Translations under genes and position numbers: made by a program
NCBI GenBank assembly: GCA_937138275.1
Contig: CAKZOY010000483.1
Location: 1 to 26,757 of the forward strand
Direction: 5' to 3'
DNA length: 26,757 nucleotides
Origin: an uncultured Chloroflexota bacterium
Lineage (GTDB): Bacteria > Chloroflexota > Anaerolineae > B4-G1 > DUEL01
Shown: piece after piece, positions 7,108-14,005 of the stretch
Position numbering within the stretch: the first letter of the stretch is position 1
Layout of the letters: every line of letters starts with the position of its first letter
The notes under the pieces: model-generated
The model's input: only the letters and a program-made list of their open reading frames with translations
Told to the model about the DNA's origin: nothing
The model's database searches: none

Positions 7108-8075
7108 AGTCCGTGCTCCTGCTTCAGGAGTTGCAGGTCGGCGTCCACCATCATATGGACCAGTTGCTCAAAGGTGACGGTGGGCTCCCAGCCCAGGACC
7201 CGGCGCGCTTTGGAGGGGTCGGCCACCAGCAGGTCCACCTCGGCGGGGCGGATGTAGCGGGGGTCCTGGACGACGTAGTCCCGCCAGTCCAGCCCGACAT
7301 AGGAAAAGGCGACCTCACAGAGTTCCTGCACCGAGTGGGTCTCCCCAGTGCCGACGACGTAGTCGTCGGGGGCGGGCTGCTGGAGCATCAGCCACATTGC
7401 GCGGACGTAGTCCCCGGCGAAGCCCCAGTCCCGGCGGGCATCCAGGTTGCCCAGGCGCAATTCGTTCGCCAGCCCCAACTTGATTTTCGCCACCCCATAG
7501 GACACCTTGCGGGTGACGAACTCCAGGCCGCGGCGGGGGGATTCGTGGTTGAAGAGGATGCCCGATACGGCATAGAGGCCGAAGGACTCCCGATAGTTGA
7601 CGGTGATCCAGTGACCGTAGACTTTGGCGACGCCGTAGGGACTGCGCGGGTAGAAGGGGGTATACTCGTTCTGGGGGACTTCGCGGACTTTGCCGAACAT
7701 CTCGCTGCTGGACGCCTGGTAGAAGCGAATACTGGGGTCCACGGTGCGGATGGCCTCCAGCATCCGGGTGACGCCCAGAGCGGTCACTTCGCCGGTGAAG
7801 ACCGGCTGCTCCCATGAGGTGGGCACGAAGGACTGGGCCGCCAGATTGTAGACCTCGTCGGGTTCGTATTCCCGCAGGATGGCGATGAGAGAACCCTGGT
7901 CTAAAAGGTCGCCGGAGACCAGAGTGATCTTGTCCTGGATGTGCTGGATACGGGAGAAGTTGACCGTACTGGTGCGGCGCACCATCCCGAAGACCTCGTA
8001 TCCCTTCTCCAGCAGAAACTCGGCCAGATAGGAACCATCCTGCCCGGTGATGCCGGTGATCAGTGCTCGTGGCAT
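7104..8075 (-). CDS. gmd: GDP-mannose 4,6-dehydratase
   Basis: A 323-residue short-chain dehydrogenase-type enzyme converting GDP-D-mannose to GDP-4-keto-6-deoxy-D-mannose. It has the nucleotide-binding GITGQDGS (8-15), the NADP-binding VRRTST (32-37), the active-site SSSEMFGK (S122-S124, E125), Y147-x3-K151 (PYGVAKVYG), and the GMD-specific NHESPRRGLEFVTRKV and NLDARRDWGFAGDYVRAMW blocks. The ATG at 8075 is chosen because AAGGAGG sits seven bases upstream; a longer frame adds 15 residues without similarity. Its first 16 bases overlap the end of the frameshifted upstream gene. Together with rmd at the head of the operon it makes GDP-D-rhamnose. GDP-mannose supply genes are not in the window. 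Confidence 0.94.
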   Translation of the reverse strand: MPRALITGITGQDGSYLAEFLLEKGYEVFGMVRRTSTVNFSRIQHIQDKITLVSGDLLDQGSLIAILREYEPDEVYNLAAQSFVPTSWEQPVFTGEVTALGVTRMLEAIRTVDPSIRFYQASSSEMFGKVREVPQNEYTPFYPRSPYGVAKVYGHWITVNYRESFGLYAVSGILFNHESPRRGLEFVTRKVSYGVAKIKLGLANELRLGNLDARRDWGFAGDYVRAMWLMLQQPAPDDYVVGTGETHSVQELCEVAFSYVGLDWRDYVVQDPRYIRPAEVDLLVADPSKARRVLGWEPTVTFEQLVHMMVDADLQLLKQEHGL

Positions 8076-8700
8076 ATACTCCTCCTTAAGTCTTTGGAAA
8101 TGTTCTCCGCAGGAAACCACCGCTGCAGCGTTTCACAGAGGAGTCGGAATGCTGGGTCGGTGCATCCCCGGAGGCTGACCCGAGTAGCCAGTTCTTCGTA
8201 CAATGCAGAGGAACGGGGGATGCGTTTCTTTCTCAATATTTCTTCTAAAACCTCTTTGGGATGATCCGGCTTGCCGCTGGCAGTGAGGTGGTCCAGTTCT
8301 GTCTGGGATATCTTCAAAACGTCCGCCACGTGGGGCGAGCGTGTCCAAACCCAGACGTCTAATTCGGGGTCTATAACGACCACTTCACACCGATCTTTCC
8401 ATCCGTTTCTTTCCAGCCGCTCTTTGACCTCTTGTCGTAACTCCTCCGCAGTCTTTTTTCTGCACCACATCCCTGTCGGTCAAAGAGAACCAGAGCATAT
8501 CGGTAGGATTGAATGTGACTTCTGAGGAACTCATGAGCGCGCAAGTATACTCCAGGGTCTCTTCTTTGGACATCCGTGATAATTTGCCGGTTGCCTTCGG
8601 GGATCGGGGAGACGCCCAGGGATTGATGACGTTCCAGCAAGGCCTCGATGACCTTCCGGGTGGTCTCATCGGGGACAAGCACTATGAGCGCTCCGCTCAT
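8060..8700 (-). pseudogene. TOPRIM/DUF4276-like acidic partner of the ATPase, split by a -1 frameshift
   Basis: Two overlapping frames together give one protein of about 213 residues. The first runs 8700 to about 8455 and starts MSGALIVLVPDETTRKV. The second continues KTAEELRQEVKERLERNGW to a stop at 8060. They join at a six-base A run (plus-strand T run 8454-8459); one extra A would restore the frame. Candidate acidic residues are D11/E12 in the first strand, D74 in VLFDRQGCG, and D111/E113 in VVVIDPELDVWVW. The pattern of a hydrophobic strand plus acid, DxxG and D-x-E-L-x-x-W resembles DUF4276/TOPRIM-like nucleases, though remotely. The ATG overlaps the ATPase stop as ATGA. It may be a true pseudogene, a homopolymer sequencing error, or expressed by slippage. 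The fold assignment is inference; the frameshift is directly seen. Confidence 0.6.
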
Positions 8701-9935
8701 TCTAATACCCCCGATGCATAAAATGATCCCAGGTCTACTTCCCCCCGCCACTGGCGTAGAACGGGGTGCTCGCTCCCTAACACAATGTGGGTAGCGCCAT
8801 CTTTTGTACGGGTGAAACAAAGGAGGTTTTCCGGCTTTGCCAGGCCGACCAGAAGTATGGAGTGAGTGGCGATCAATACCTGTCCATCGTACACAGAAGA
8901 AAGAGACTGGAAAATTCCCTCTATGGCTCGGGGATGGACACCGTTCTCCGGTTCTTCTATCAGGTAGGTGAACCGTCCGTCCGGCAAATATGCCAGAACT
9001 GTCAGCGCCATCAGCCGAAGCATACCGTCGGAAAGAAGCCACGAAGGGAGCGATACTCCTTCCCGAGTGTCCACGATCAGATAGAGGTATCGGTCCTCCT
9101 CCCGTTCCACCACCCGAATATCCTGTACATAGGGAAGTATTCCCTGGATGTGGCGTCGCCACCAGTCAAAACGCTCCGGGTCTTTTTTCCGCAGTTCCCG
9201 GACCACGATGGGTAAATTGGAACCATCCGGCTGGAAGGTCAACGGAGCATAAGGAGGGCAGGGCTGACGCATCAGCAGGCTGTTCAGCATCAGCACCTGT
9301 GTTCCCGTAGTCAGGTACTGGCGGGCCCACCGGGAGATGGGGAAACGTGCGCGCTCCATCAGGGCCATGGTCAGCGCAGGCTGATCGGCCTCCGGCCAGG
9401 CGGAATATCGCCAATTCGTAAGTTCCGATTGGACATACGCTCGCCCCTCATCGGTCAGCGAAACGACTTTGCGCCACCCGGTGGGTGTTTTTTTGCGCGA
9501 TTCGCGCACTACCGAACGAACCGATATCTGTTCCGAAACGGGGGCCTCTGAAATGCCCCGGAGCAACCAGAAGTTTTCCCCCAGCAGCCGTACTCCACCG
9601 GATCGGTGGTCTATCCCTACCCGCACTTCATAACGACAGAAGCGGTATGGGTCTGCGTATGGCTGCTCGGCGACGATCTCCTCGGGCACCGCCAGTTCTA
9701 CCGCCAGTTCAAACTCATCCCCCTCCTTCATCCAGACCAGTTCATAGAAAGACCGCGCCCGTTTCTCCACTGCTTTCTGGGGTCCAACGCGCAGAAGGTC
9801 TCCCAGAAACGCGACCACATCCAGAAAAGTGGTTTTCCCGCTGGCGTTTGGACCCACCAGAATCTGGAAGGGGCCCAGGGGTTGGCGAACGTACTTCAGA
9901 CATTTGTAGCCTTTTGCTTCTATCCGCCGAATCAC
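8697..9935 (-). CDS. AAA_21/OLD-like ABC-class ATPase, probable defence-type or DNA-metabolism partner
   Basis: A 412-residue SMC/OLD-type ATPase without its own nuclease domain. It has Walker A GPNASGKT (28-35), an ABC-like signature LLSDGMLRLMAL (301-312), Walker B YLIEEPENG (E327, E328) and the switch histidine in IATHS (H358). The N-terminus IRRIEAKGYKCLKYV is the usual first strand of such ATPases. The GTG at 9935 is chosen: AAGGAGG lies eight bases upstream and GTGA overlaps the rmd stop, whereas the GTG at 9941 is only one base from that box. The stop overlaps the next start as ATGA, so it is coupled to the small acidic-motif partner. ATPase plus TOPRIM-like pairs occur in phage defence (PARIS AriA/AriB, Gabija-like logic). 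The role here is inference; the family is clear. Confidence 0.82.
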   Translation of the reverse strand: MIRRIEAKGYKCLKYVRQPLGPFQILVGPNASGKTTFLDVVAFLGDLLRVGPQKAVEKRARSFYELVWMKEGDEFELAVELAVPEEIVAEQPYADPYRFCRYEVRVGIDHRSGGVRLLGENFWLLRGISEAPVSEQISVRSVVRESRKKTPTGWRKVVSLTDEGRAYVQSELTNWRYSAWPEADQPALTMALMERARFPISRWARQYLTTGTQVLMLNSLLMRQPCPPYAPLTFQPDGSNLPIVVRELRKKDPERFDWWRRHIQGILPYVQDIRVVEREEDRYLYLIVDTREGVSLPSWLLSDGMLRLMALTVLAYLPDGRFTYLIEEPENGVHPRAIEGIFQSLSSVYDGQVLIATHSILLVGLAKPENLLCFTRTKDGATHIVLGSEHPVLRQWRGEVDLGSFYASGVLE

Positions 9936-10897
9936 CGACACTCCTCCTTCCTGACCTGCTGCCGCCAGTACTCCAGCGTATCCCGCAGGGTCTGCTCAAA
10001 GGGGATTTCGGGCTCCCAGCCGGTGCGGCGGCGGAACTTCTCGGCGCTCCCGAAGATGATGGGCACGTCGGCCGGGCGGTATAAGGACGGGTCTACCTCT
10101 ACCCGAATCGGAACCTCCGTGAACGAAAGCAGCGTCTCCAGAATCCCGCGTACGGAGCGGGCCACACCGGAAGCCAGGTTGTAGACTTCCCCCGCCTCCC
10201 CCTGAACCGCGGCCAGGTAGTAGGCGCGGACAATGTCCCGCACGTCGGTGAAGTCCCGCTCTACGTCCAGATTCCCCACCCGCATCACCATCTCCTGTAG
10301 CCCCGCCTCAATGCGGGCGATCTGCCGGGCGAAGGAGGGGACGACGAAGCGGGGGGATTGCCCCGGGCCGGTGTGGTTGAACGGGCGCAGCCGCACCACG
10401 TCCATCCCGTAGGCCAGATGGTACTGCAGGCCCAGAAAATCCTGCCCCACTTTGCTGACGGCATACGGGTTCACCGGCCGCAGCGGACTCTCTTCGGTGA
10501 GCGGAAGTTCCTCCGGGCGCGGCCATCCGTACTCTTCGTTGGAACAGATGATGACCACCCGCGCGGAGGGATGCGCCCGACGCACCCCTTCCAGGATGTT
10601 CAACTGGGCCCGCATATTGTTCTCCAGCGTCTTCCACGGGTCCGCCAGCGAGGTGGGGACATGGGACTGGGCCGCCAGATGAAAGATGACGTCCGGCCCG
10701 AAGGAGCCGATCAGTTCCCGCACCCCATCGGCGTCCCGCAGGTCCAGATGGACCAGGGAAAGGCACGTATGCGGGCGCGGGTTCTCCACATGTTCCGGGT
10801 ACGATGTACCCAGCAACTCCCAGTCGGTATGGGCTAGGAGATATGCACACAGATGCCGTCCGACAAAGCCGCCTGCTCCGGTGATCAGCGCGCGCAT
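9932..10897 (-). CDS. rmd: GDP-6-deoxy-D-mannose reductase (GDP-D-rhamnose forming)
   Basis: A 321-residue NAD(P)-dependent epimerase/dehydratase-fold reductase, expected to reduce the 4-keto group of the Gmd product to give GDP-D-rhamnose. It has G7-x2-G10-x2-G13 (GAGGFVG), an active-site SNEEYG block near 119-124, Y145-x3-K149 (PYAVSKVGQD), and the Rmd-typical RPFNHTGPGQSPRFVVPSFA and LDVERDFTDVRDIVRAY blocks. A GGGGGGAG box lies four bases before the ATG. It is the first gene of the operon, with a strong promoter upstream; the product of gmd, three genes later, is its substrate. A GDP-4-keto-6-deoxyhexose reductase with another stereochemical outcome cannot be excluded from sequence alone. 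Confidence 0.85.
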   Translation of the reverse strand: MRALITGAGGFVGRHLCAYLLAHTDWELLGTSYPEHVENPRPHTCLSLVHLDLRDADGVRELIGSFGPDVIFHLAAQSHVPTSLADPWKTLENNMRAQLNILEGVRRAHPSARVVIICSNEEYGWPRPEELPLTEESPLRPVNPYAVSKVGQDFLGLQYHLAYGMDVVRLRPFNHTGPGQSPRFVVPSFARQIARIEAGLQEMVMRVGNLDVERDFTDVRDIVRAYYLAAVQGEAGEVYNLASGVARSVRGILETLLSFTEVPIRVEVDPSLYRPADVPIIFGSAEKFRRRTGWEPEIPFEQTLRDTLEYWRQQVRKEECR

Positions 10898-10923
10898 GTT
10901 CTCCCCCCAGAAGGGATATCTGG

Positions 10924-10952
10924 ATTATACTCCGGGTGGGTTGAGTTGCCAA
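10924..10952 (-). promoter_or_regulatory. Strong sigma70-type promoter of the rmd operon
   Basis: On the minus strand TTGGCA (plus positions 10947-10952), a 17-base spacer and a perfect TATAAT (10924-10929) lie 26 bases before the rmd ATG. This is one of the best promoter matches in the window. Confidence 0.75.
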
Positions 10953-10973
10953 ATGAGCGGGCTGGGCTATACT
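10946..10973 (+). promoter_or_regulatory. Candidate opposing promoter overlapping the rmd promoter
   Basis: On the plus strand TTGCCA (10946-10951), a 16-base spacer and TATACT (10968-10973) form a second promoter-like pair. Its -35 box shares the palindromic TTGCCAA core with the rmd -35 box. It would transcribe into the repeat region ahead of the Nudix gene, about 530 bases away. Confidence 0.35.
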
Positions 10974-10998
10974 ACAGGCGCGGAGGTTTTTTCACCCC

Positions 10999-11110
10999 GA
11001 AGAGCACGAAGGATGACACGAAGGGCACGAATTACGCCCTTCGTGGCGATCAAAAACCGCAGAGACGCAGAGGGCGCAGAGAAACGCAGAGGGAAAATTG
11101 AAGGATGGCA
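10999..11110. repeat. Second copy of the degenerate cacgaagg / cgcagagg spacer repeat
   Basis: Units of CACGAAGG spaced 9-11 bases fill 10999-11031, then CGCAGAG units fill about 11058-11095. The first block matches the reverse complement of 107-139 at 30 of 33 positions. The relative orientation of the two unit types differs between the two copies, so they are not one simple duplicated block. Confidence 0.6.
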
Positions 11111-11236
11111 CAAAGAGCACAAAGAAATTTTCTGGCTACCTGACAGTTTCCCAATGGGGCGCGGATGGACGCGGACAAGCAGCGTGGCTCATATTCAAAA
11201 GCAGTGCACTTTCTCAAGGACACCTTCATCCCTCCC

Positions 11237-11307
11237 CCTTGCCCCCTCCCCGTTGCGGGCGGACGGATCGTCCGCCCCTACGGCCGCACGGGGAGGAAAG
11301 GGCAAGG
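11237..11307. repeat. Nested hairpin with gggcggacg core
   Basis: Outer arms 11237-11252 pair with 11289-11307 (with a 3-base AAA bulge). An inner 9-base-pair hairpin GGGCGGACG/CGTCCGCCC lies at 11257-11277. The same core recurs at 13819-13847. Confidence 0.6.
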
Positions 11308-11326
11308 ACAAGCCCTGCCCTCTTTT

Positions 11327-11362
11327 CCCCCTTCTCCCCCGCCGCGGCGGGGGAGAAGGGGG
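11327..11362. repeat. Perfect 18+18 base palindrome, CT-rich/GA-rich arms
   Basis: CCCCCTTCTCCCCCGCCG (11327-11344) is followed directly by its exact reverse complement (11345-11362). A near-identical palindrome occurs at 13700-13733, marking a dispersed REP-like family. Confidence 0.75.
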
Positions 11363-11503
11363 GCAGGGGGATGAGGGGGCGCTAAAGGCCAGACCCTGCC
11401 TGCACGAGTCTGGATATGAGCCAAAAGTGTTAGGTGGCTAGAGAAATTTTTAATCTTTGTGCCCTCCGGGGCAAAATACCCAATACACAAGGAGCGATAG
11501 GGA

Positions 11504-12178
11504 ATGCCAGGGGATGAGTACCCCCGACCGCTGGTAACGGTGGACGTTGTGATTTTCACCCTGCACGAAGAGGCGTTGCAGGTACTGCTAGTCCGGCGAA
11601 AGAACCCGCCCTACGCGGGGATGTGGGCCATTCCCGGGGGCTTTATAGAGATAGACGAACCCCTGGAGACGACCGCGCTGCGGGAACTGGAAGAGGAGAC
11701 CGGCGTCTGCGATGTCCATCTGGAGCAACTCTACACCTTTGGCGACCCCGGCCGGGACCGGCGCGGGCGGGTGATCACGGTGGCTTACCTGGCGCTTCTC
11801 CCCGCCGACCGGGCCGCCATCCGCCCCGGAGACGATGCCGCCGAGGCCCGCTGGTGGCCGATGAACGCCCTGCCCCCGCTAGCCTTTGACCACGACCGTA
11901 TCCTGGCCTGCGCGCGGGAGCGGTTGCGCAGCAAACTGGAATACCCCGCTACCCTCGCCGCGCTCCTGCCGGAGCCCTTCACCCTGAACCAGTTGCGGGC
12001 TACCTACGAGACCATTCTGGGAGAGAAACTGGAAAGAATCCGTTTCCGCCGCCTGATGATCGCCGCAAGGGTCCTGCGGGAAGTGGGAATAGAGCACCGG
12101 ACAGTTCGGGGTCGTCCGGCAAAACTCTACCGTTTCCGGGAGGACGCCGAGGCGAAAGCGCGCCGGATCCTGCTCTAA
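11504..12178 (+). CDS. Nudix hydrolase domain with C-terminal winged helix (NrtR-like)
   Basis: A 224-residue two-domain protein. The N-terminal Nudix domain has a full Nudix box: G46, E52, then R60-E61-L62 and E64-E65, ending at G67 (within GGFIEIDEPLETTALRELEEE). The C-terminal part (about 140-215; LNQLRATYETILGEK, RFRRLMIAARVLREVG, GRPAKLYRF) matches the winged-helix DNA-binding domain of NrtR-type regulators of NAD metabolism, which sense ADP-ribose-like ligands. The complete Nudix box means hydrolysis may be retained, so ADP-ribose or nucleotide pyrophosphatase activity is equally possible. No NAD-synthesis gene lies nearby. An AAGGAG box lies 10 bases before the ATG. The solute-binding lipoprotein gene begins 15 bases after its stop, suggesting co-transcription. 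Confidence 0.82.
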   Translation: MPGDEYPRPLVTVDVVIFTLHEEALQVLLVRRKNPPYAGMWAIPGGFIEIDEPLETTALRELEEETGVCDVHLEQLYTFGDPGRDRRGRVITVAYLALLPADRAAIRPGDDAAEARWWPMNALPPLAFDHDRILACARERLRSKLEYPATLAALLPEPFTLNQLRATYETILGEKLERIRFRRLMIAARVLREVGIEHRTVRGRPAKLYRFREDAEAKARRILL

Positions 12179-12193
12179 ATTCTGGAGGAACGC

Positions 12194-13519
12194 GTGGTTG
12201 CCCGACATTCCGTCGTTCTGATGCTCTTCCTGGTCCTTTCTATGATCGCGACCGCCTGTACCGGACAACCAGGTACTCCTGCGGCGTCTGCCCTGTCCCT
12301 CTACGGCGACCTGGAGCGCCTGGACCCAGGGGGGGAGATCATCACCGTCTGGTATCCGGCCGCGTATGAGGACGTTCTGCTGCGGATGCTGGATCGCTTC
12401 AACGCCGAAAACCGCTGGGGGATCGCCGTGCGGGGGGTGCGGGCCGATGATGTGGCCCAACTGTACGCGCGAATGCAGTCCGCCGCCGCAATGGGCAGAC
12501 TCCCCGACCTAGTTATTCTCTCCCCCGGTTATCTGGCTGTCAGCGCTGCGGATGGCCTTGCCGTAGAACTGACCCCCTATCTGAAAAGTCCCCGCTGGGG
12601 ATTCTCCGCGGCGGAACAGGGAGAGTTTTATCCCTTCGCCCGCCAGGCCGGTCAACTGGTCCGGCCGTCCGGCCGATACGGATTCCCCTTCGCATTTTCT
12701 GCCGGACTTCTGGTCTACAATCGGGGGTGGCTGCAGCAGTTGGGATACGACCACCCCCCGCGTACCTGGGACGAATTTCGGGAGATGGCCTGTGCCGTCT
12801 CTATACCCGAAGAGGGGGTCTATGGCTACGAGTTTCCTGTGGATGACCACACGTTTATCCGGATGCTGATCGGCCGGGGCGGTCGGTTGATGAACGAGGA
12901 GGAGACCGAATACACCTTCGGGGACGATAAAGGTTTAGAGGCACTGACTTTCCTGCGCGTGCTGCTGGCAGAGGGATGCGCGGTTCGGGAGGCTCGCTGG
13001 GAGCAGGCCGAGGCGGACTTTGCCGCCGGGCGGGTGCTTTTCGTGATGAGCAACAACCTCCACATCCCCCACTATCGCCAGATTGCGGCCCAACGGGGCG
13101 GCCTGGATTGGGCCGTTGCCCCGTTGCCCACCAGCACGGGTGTACCGGTGACCGACTTCTTCGGCGTCTACTGGTCTATCCCCCCGACCACTCCCCAACG
13201 GCAACTGGCGGCCTGGCTGGTGATCCGCTGGATGAACGGACCGGATCAGCAAGCCCGCTGGGTATCCCTCTCCGATTACCTTCCCCATCGTCGCCTTCCC
13301 GAAAAGTTCCAGGCCGCGCGGGTGGAGGAGACGCCCCAATATGCCGATGTGCTGGCGCTGCTGGACCTGGGGGCGGTTACCGAACCGGAAGTGGCGGGCT
13401 ATGAGAAATGTCGGGACGCCGTTCAGATGATGGTCGGTGCGGCGGTTGCTGGGGAGGACCCCTCCCCTCATCTGATGCAGACGGTGGGGTTCTGCAACAG
13501 TGTGTTGAGGGAAAAGTAA
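12194..13519 (+). CDS. ABC-transporter extracellular solute-binding lipoprotein (family 1, sugar-type)
   Basis: A 441-residue periplasmic-type binding protein with an N-terminal lipoprotein signal: a positive start, a hydrophobic VVLMLFLVLSMIA stretch and a Cys at residue 22 (IATAC). The fold resembles MalE/UgpB family 1 binding proteins: an ITVWYPAAYEDVLLRMLDRFN opening, LPDLVILSPGYL, GFPFAFSAGLLVYNRGWLQQLG with the hinge, PRTWDEFREMA, and a late NNLHIPHYRQIAAQ loop. The start is GTG, after a TGGAGG box. No permease or ATPase of an ABC importer lies in the window, so it may work with a transporter encoded elsewhere. The ligand is unknown; a sugar or glycerophosphodiester is typical of the family. 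Confidence 0.85.
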   Translation: MVARHSVVLMLFLVLSMIATACTGQPGTPAASALSLYGDLERLDPGGEIITVWYPAAYEDVLLRMLDRFNAENRWGIAVRGVRADDVAQLYARMQSAAAMGRLPDLVILSPGYLAVSAADGLAVELTPYLKSPRWGFSAAEQGEFYPFARQAGQLVRPSGRYGFPFAFSAGLLVYNRGWLQQLGYDHPPRTWDEFREMACAVSIPEEGVYGYEFPVDDHTFIRMLIGRGGRLMNEEETEYTFGDDKGLEALTFLRVLLAEGCAVREARWEQAEADFAAGRVLFVMSNNLHIPHYRQIAAQRGGLDWAVAPLPTSTGVPVTDFFGVYWSIPPTTPQRQLAAWLVIRWMNGPDQQARWVSLSDYLPHRRLPEKFQAARVEETPQYADVLALLDLGAVTEPEVAGYEKCRDAVQMMVGAAVAGEDPSPHLMQTVGFCNSVLREK

Positions 13520-13699
13520 CTGGTGGGAAATCAGTAAAAACAGCGCAACTGTTCAGCCTGTTTGGCTGAGGGGAAAGCCTCACCCTCTCCTCCGACCCTT
13601 CTTCCTCTCCCAGAGGGTGCTGAAAAATTGGCGAGGGATAAGGTGCTGGAGGCCTATCCCGCTCTTTGGGGAGACGTTTTAACCCCCTCATCCCCCCGG

Positions 13700-13733
13700 C
13701 CCCCTTCTCCCCCGCTTGCGGGGGAGAAGGGGG
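13700..13733. repeat. 16-base-pair palindrome, second copy of the CT/GA family
   Basis: CCCCCTTCTCCCCCGC (13700-13715), a TT loop, and its exact reverse complement (13718-13733). The arms equal those of 11327-11362 apart from the centre. Confidence 0.75.
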
Positions 13734-13744
13734 AGAAAAATTAT

Positions 13745-13787
13745 GGGTTTTGGCGCTGACGGCCTTCGGCCGCCAGCGCCAAAACCC
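13745..13787. repeat. Long hairpin, 20-base stem with one mismatch
   Basis: Arms 13745-13764 and 13768-13787 pair with one mismatch around a TTC loop. No T run follows, so it is more likely part of the repeat element than a terminator. Confidence 0.65.
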
Positions 13788-13818
13788 CTACAAAAATCCC
13801 CCCTCCCCGCGGGCGCAG

Positions 13819-13847
13819 TTGAGGGCGGACGATTCGTCCGCCCTCAA
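13819..13847. repeat. 14-base-pair hairpin with gggcggacg core
   Basis: TTGAGGGCGGACGA (13819-13832) and its exact reverse complement (13834-13847) flank one base. The core is shared with the hairpin at 11257-11277, and both are flanked by CTCCCCG/CGGGGAG arms. Confidence 0.65.
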
Positions 13848-14005
13848 CGGGGAGGAGGGCGAGGGGGGTGGGGCATCACTGCCTCACCCAGGGGTGCCCC
13901 CTGCCGGATGAAAATCCGACTTTTTCAGCAACCTCCGGCGGGAGAGAAGGGGGCCGCTTATATGGGTAAGTTTTTTCACCTCCAGCGAGCAGGGGGCAAT
14001 AAAGA

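Larger units (their letters stand above)
11130..11450. repeat. MITE-like stretch with imperfect terminal inverted repeats
   Basis: The segment starting TTCTGGCTACCTGACAGTTT (11137-11156) matches the reverse complement of the segment around 11424-11446 at roughly three quarters of positions. Between them lie two strong palindromes and no gene. Together with 10898-11129 this accounts for the 606-base gap between rmd and the Nudix gene. Mobility is inferred; no target duplication was established. Confidence 0.35.
13596..13951. repeat. MITE-like element with about 36-base imperfect terminal inverted repeats
   Basis: The left end 13596-13631 (containing GGTGCTGAAAAATTGG) matches the reverse complement of 13916-13951 (containing CTTTTTCAGCAACC) over most of its length. 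The GCTGAAAAA core resembles insertion-sequence ends. The interior (about 280 bases) holds three strong palindromes and no credible gene. It is the main component of the 805-base gene-free stretch between the binding protein and the LysM gene. Confidence 0.45.

Noticed and set aside
8697..9935. Gabija GajA, Septu PtuA or AbiL assignment of the ATPase
   Set aside because: There is no C-terminal TOPRIM domain as in GajA, no HNH partner as in Septu, and the partner lacks the RloB opening motif.
9485..10184. Plus-strand open frames of 190-200 codons
   Set aside because: Antisense to the ATPase and rmd, low complexity and no ribosome-binding site.
10999..11110. CRISPR array
   Set aside because: The repeat units are only about 9-11 bases, degenerate and without unique spacers; no cas genes are present.
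10686..11441. Open frames running through the repeat region
   Set aside because: They translate short-period repeats and palindromes and show no protein-like pattern.
13745..13787. Intrinsic terminator for the binding-protein gene
   Set aside because: The stem is strong but no T run follows it, and it lies more than 200 bases after the stop inside a repeat element.
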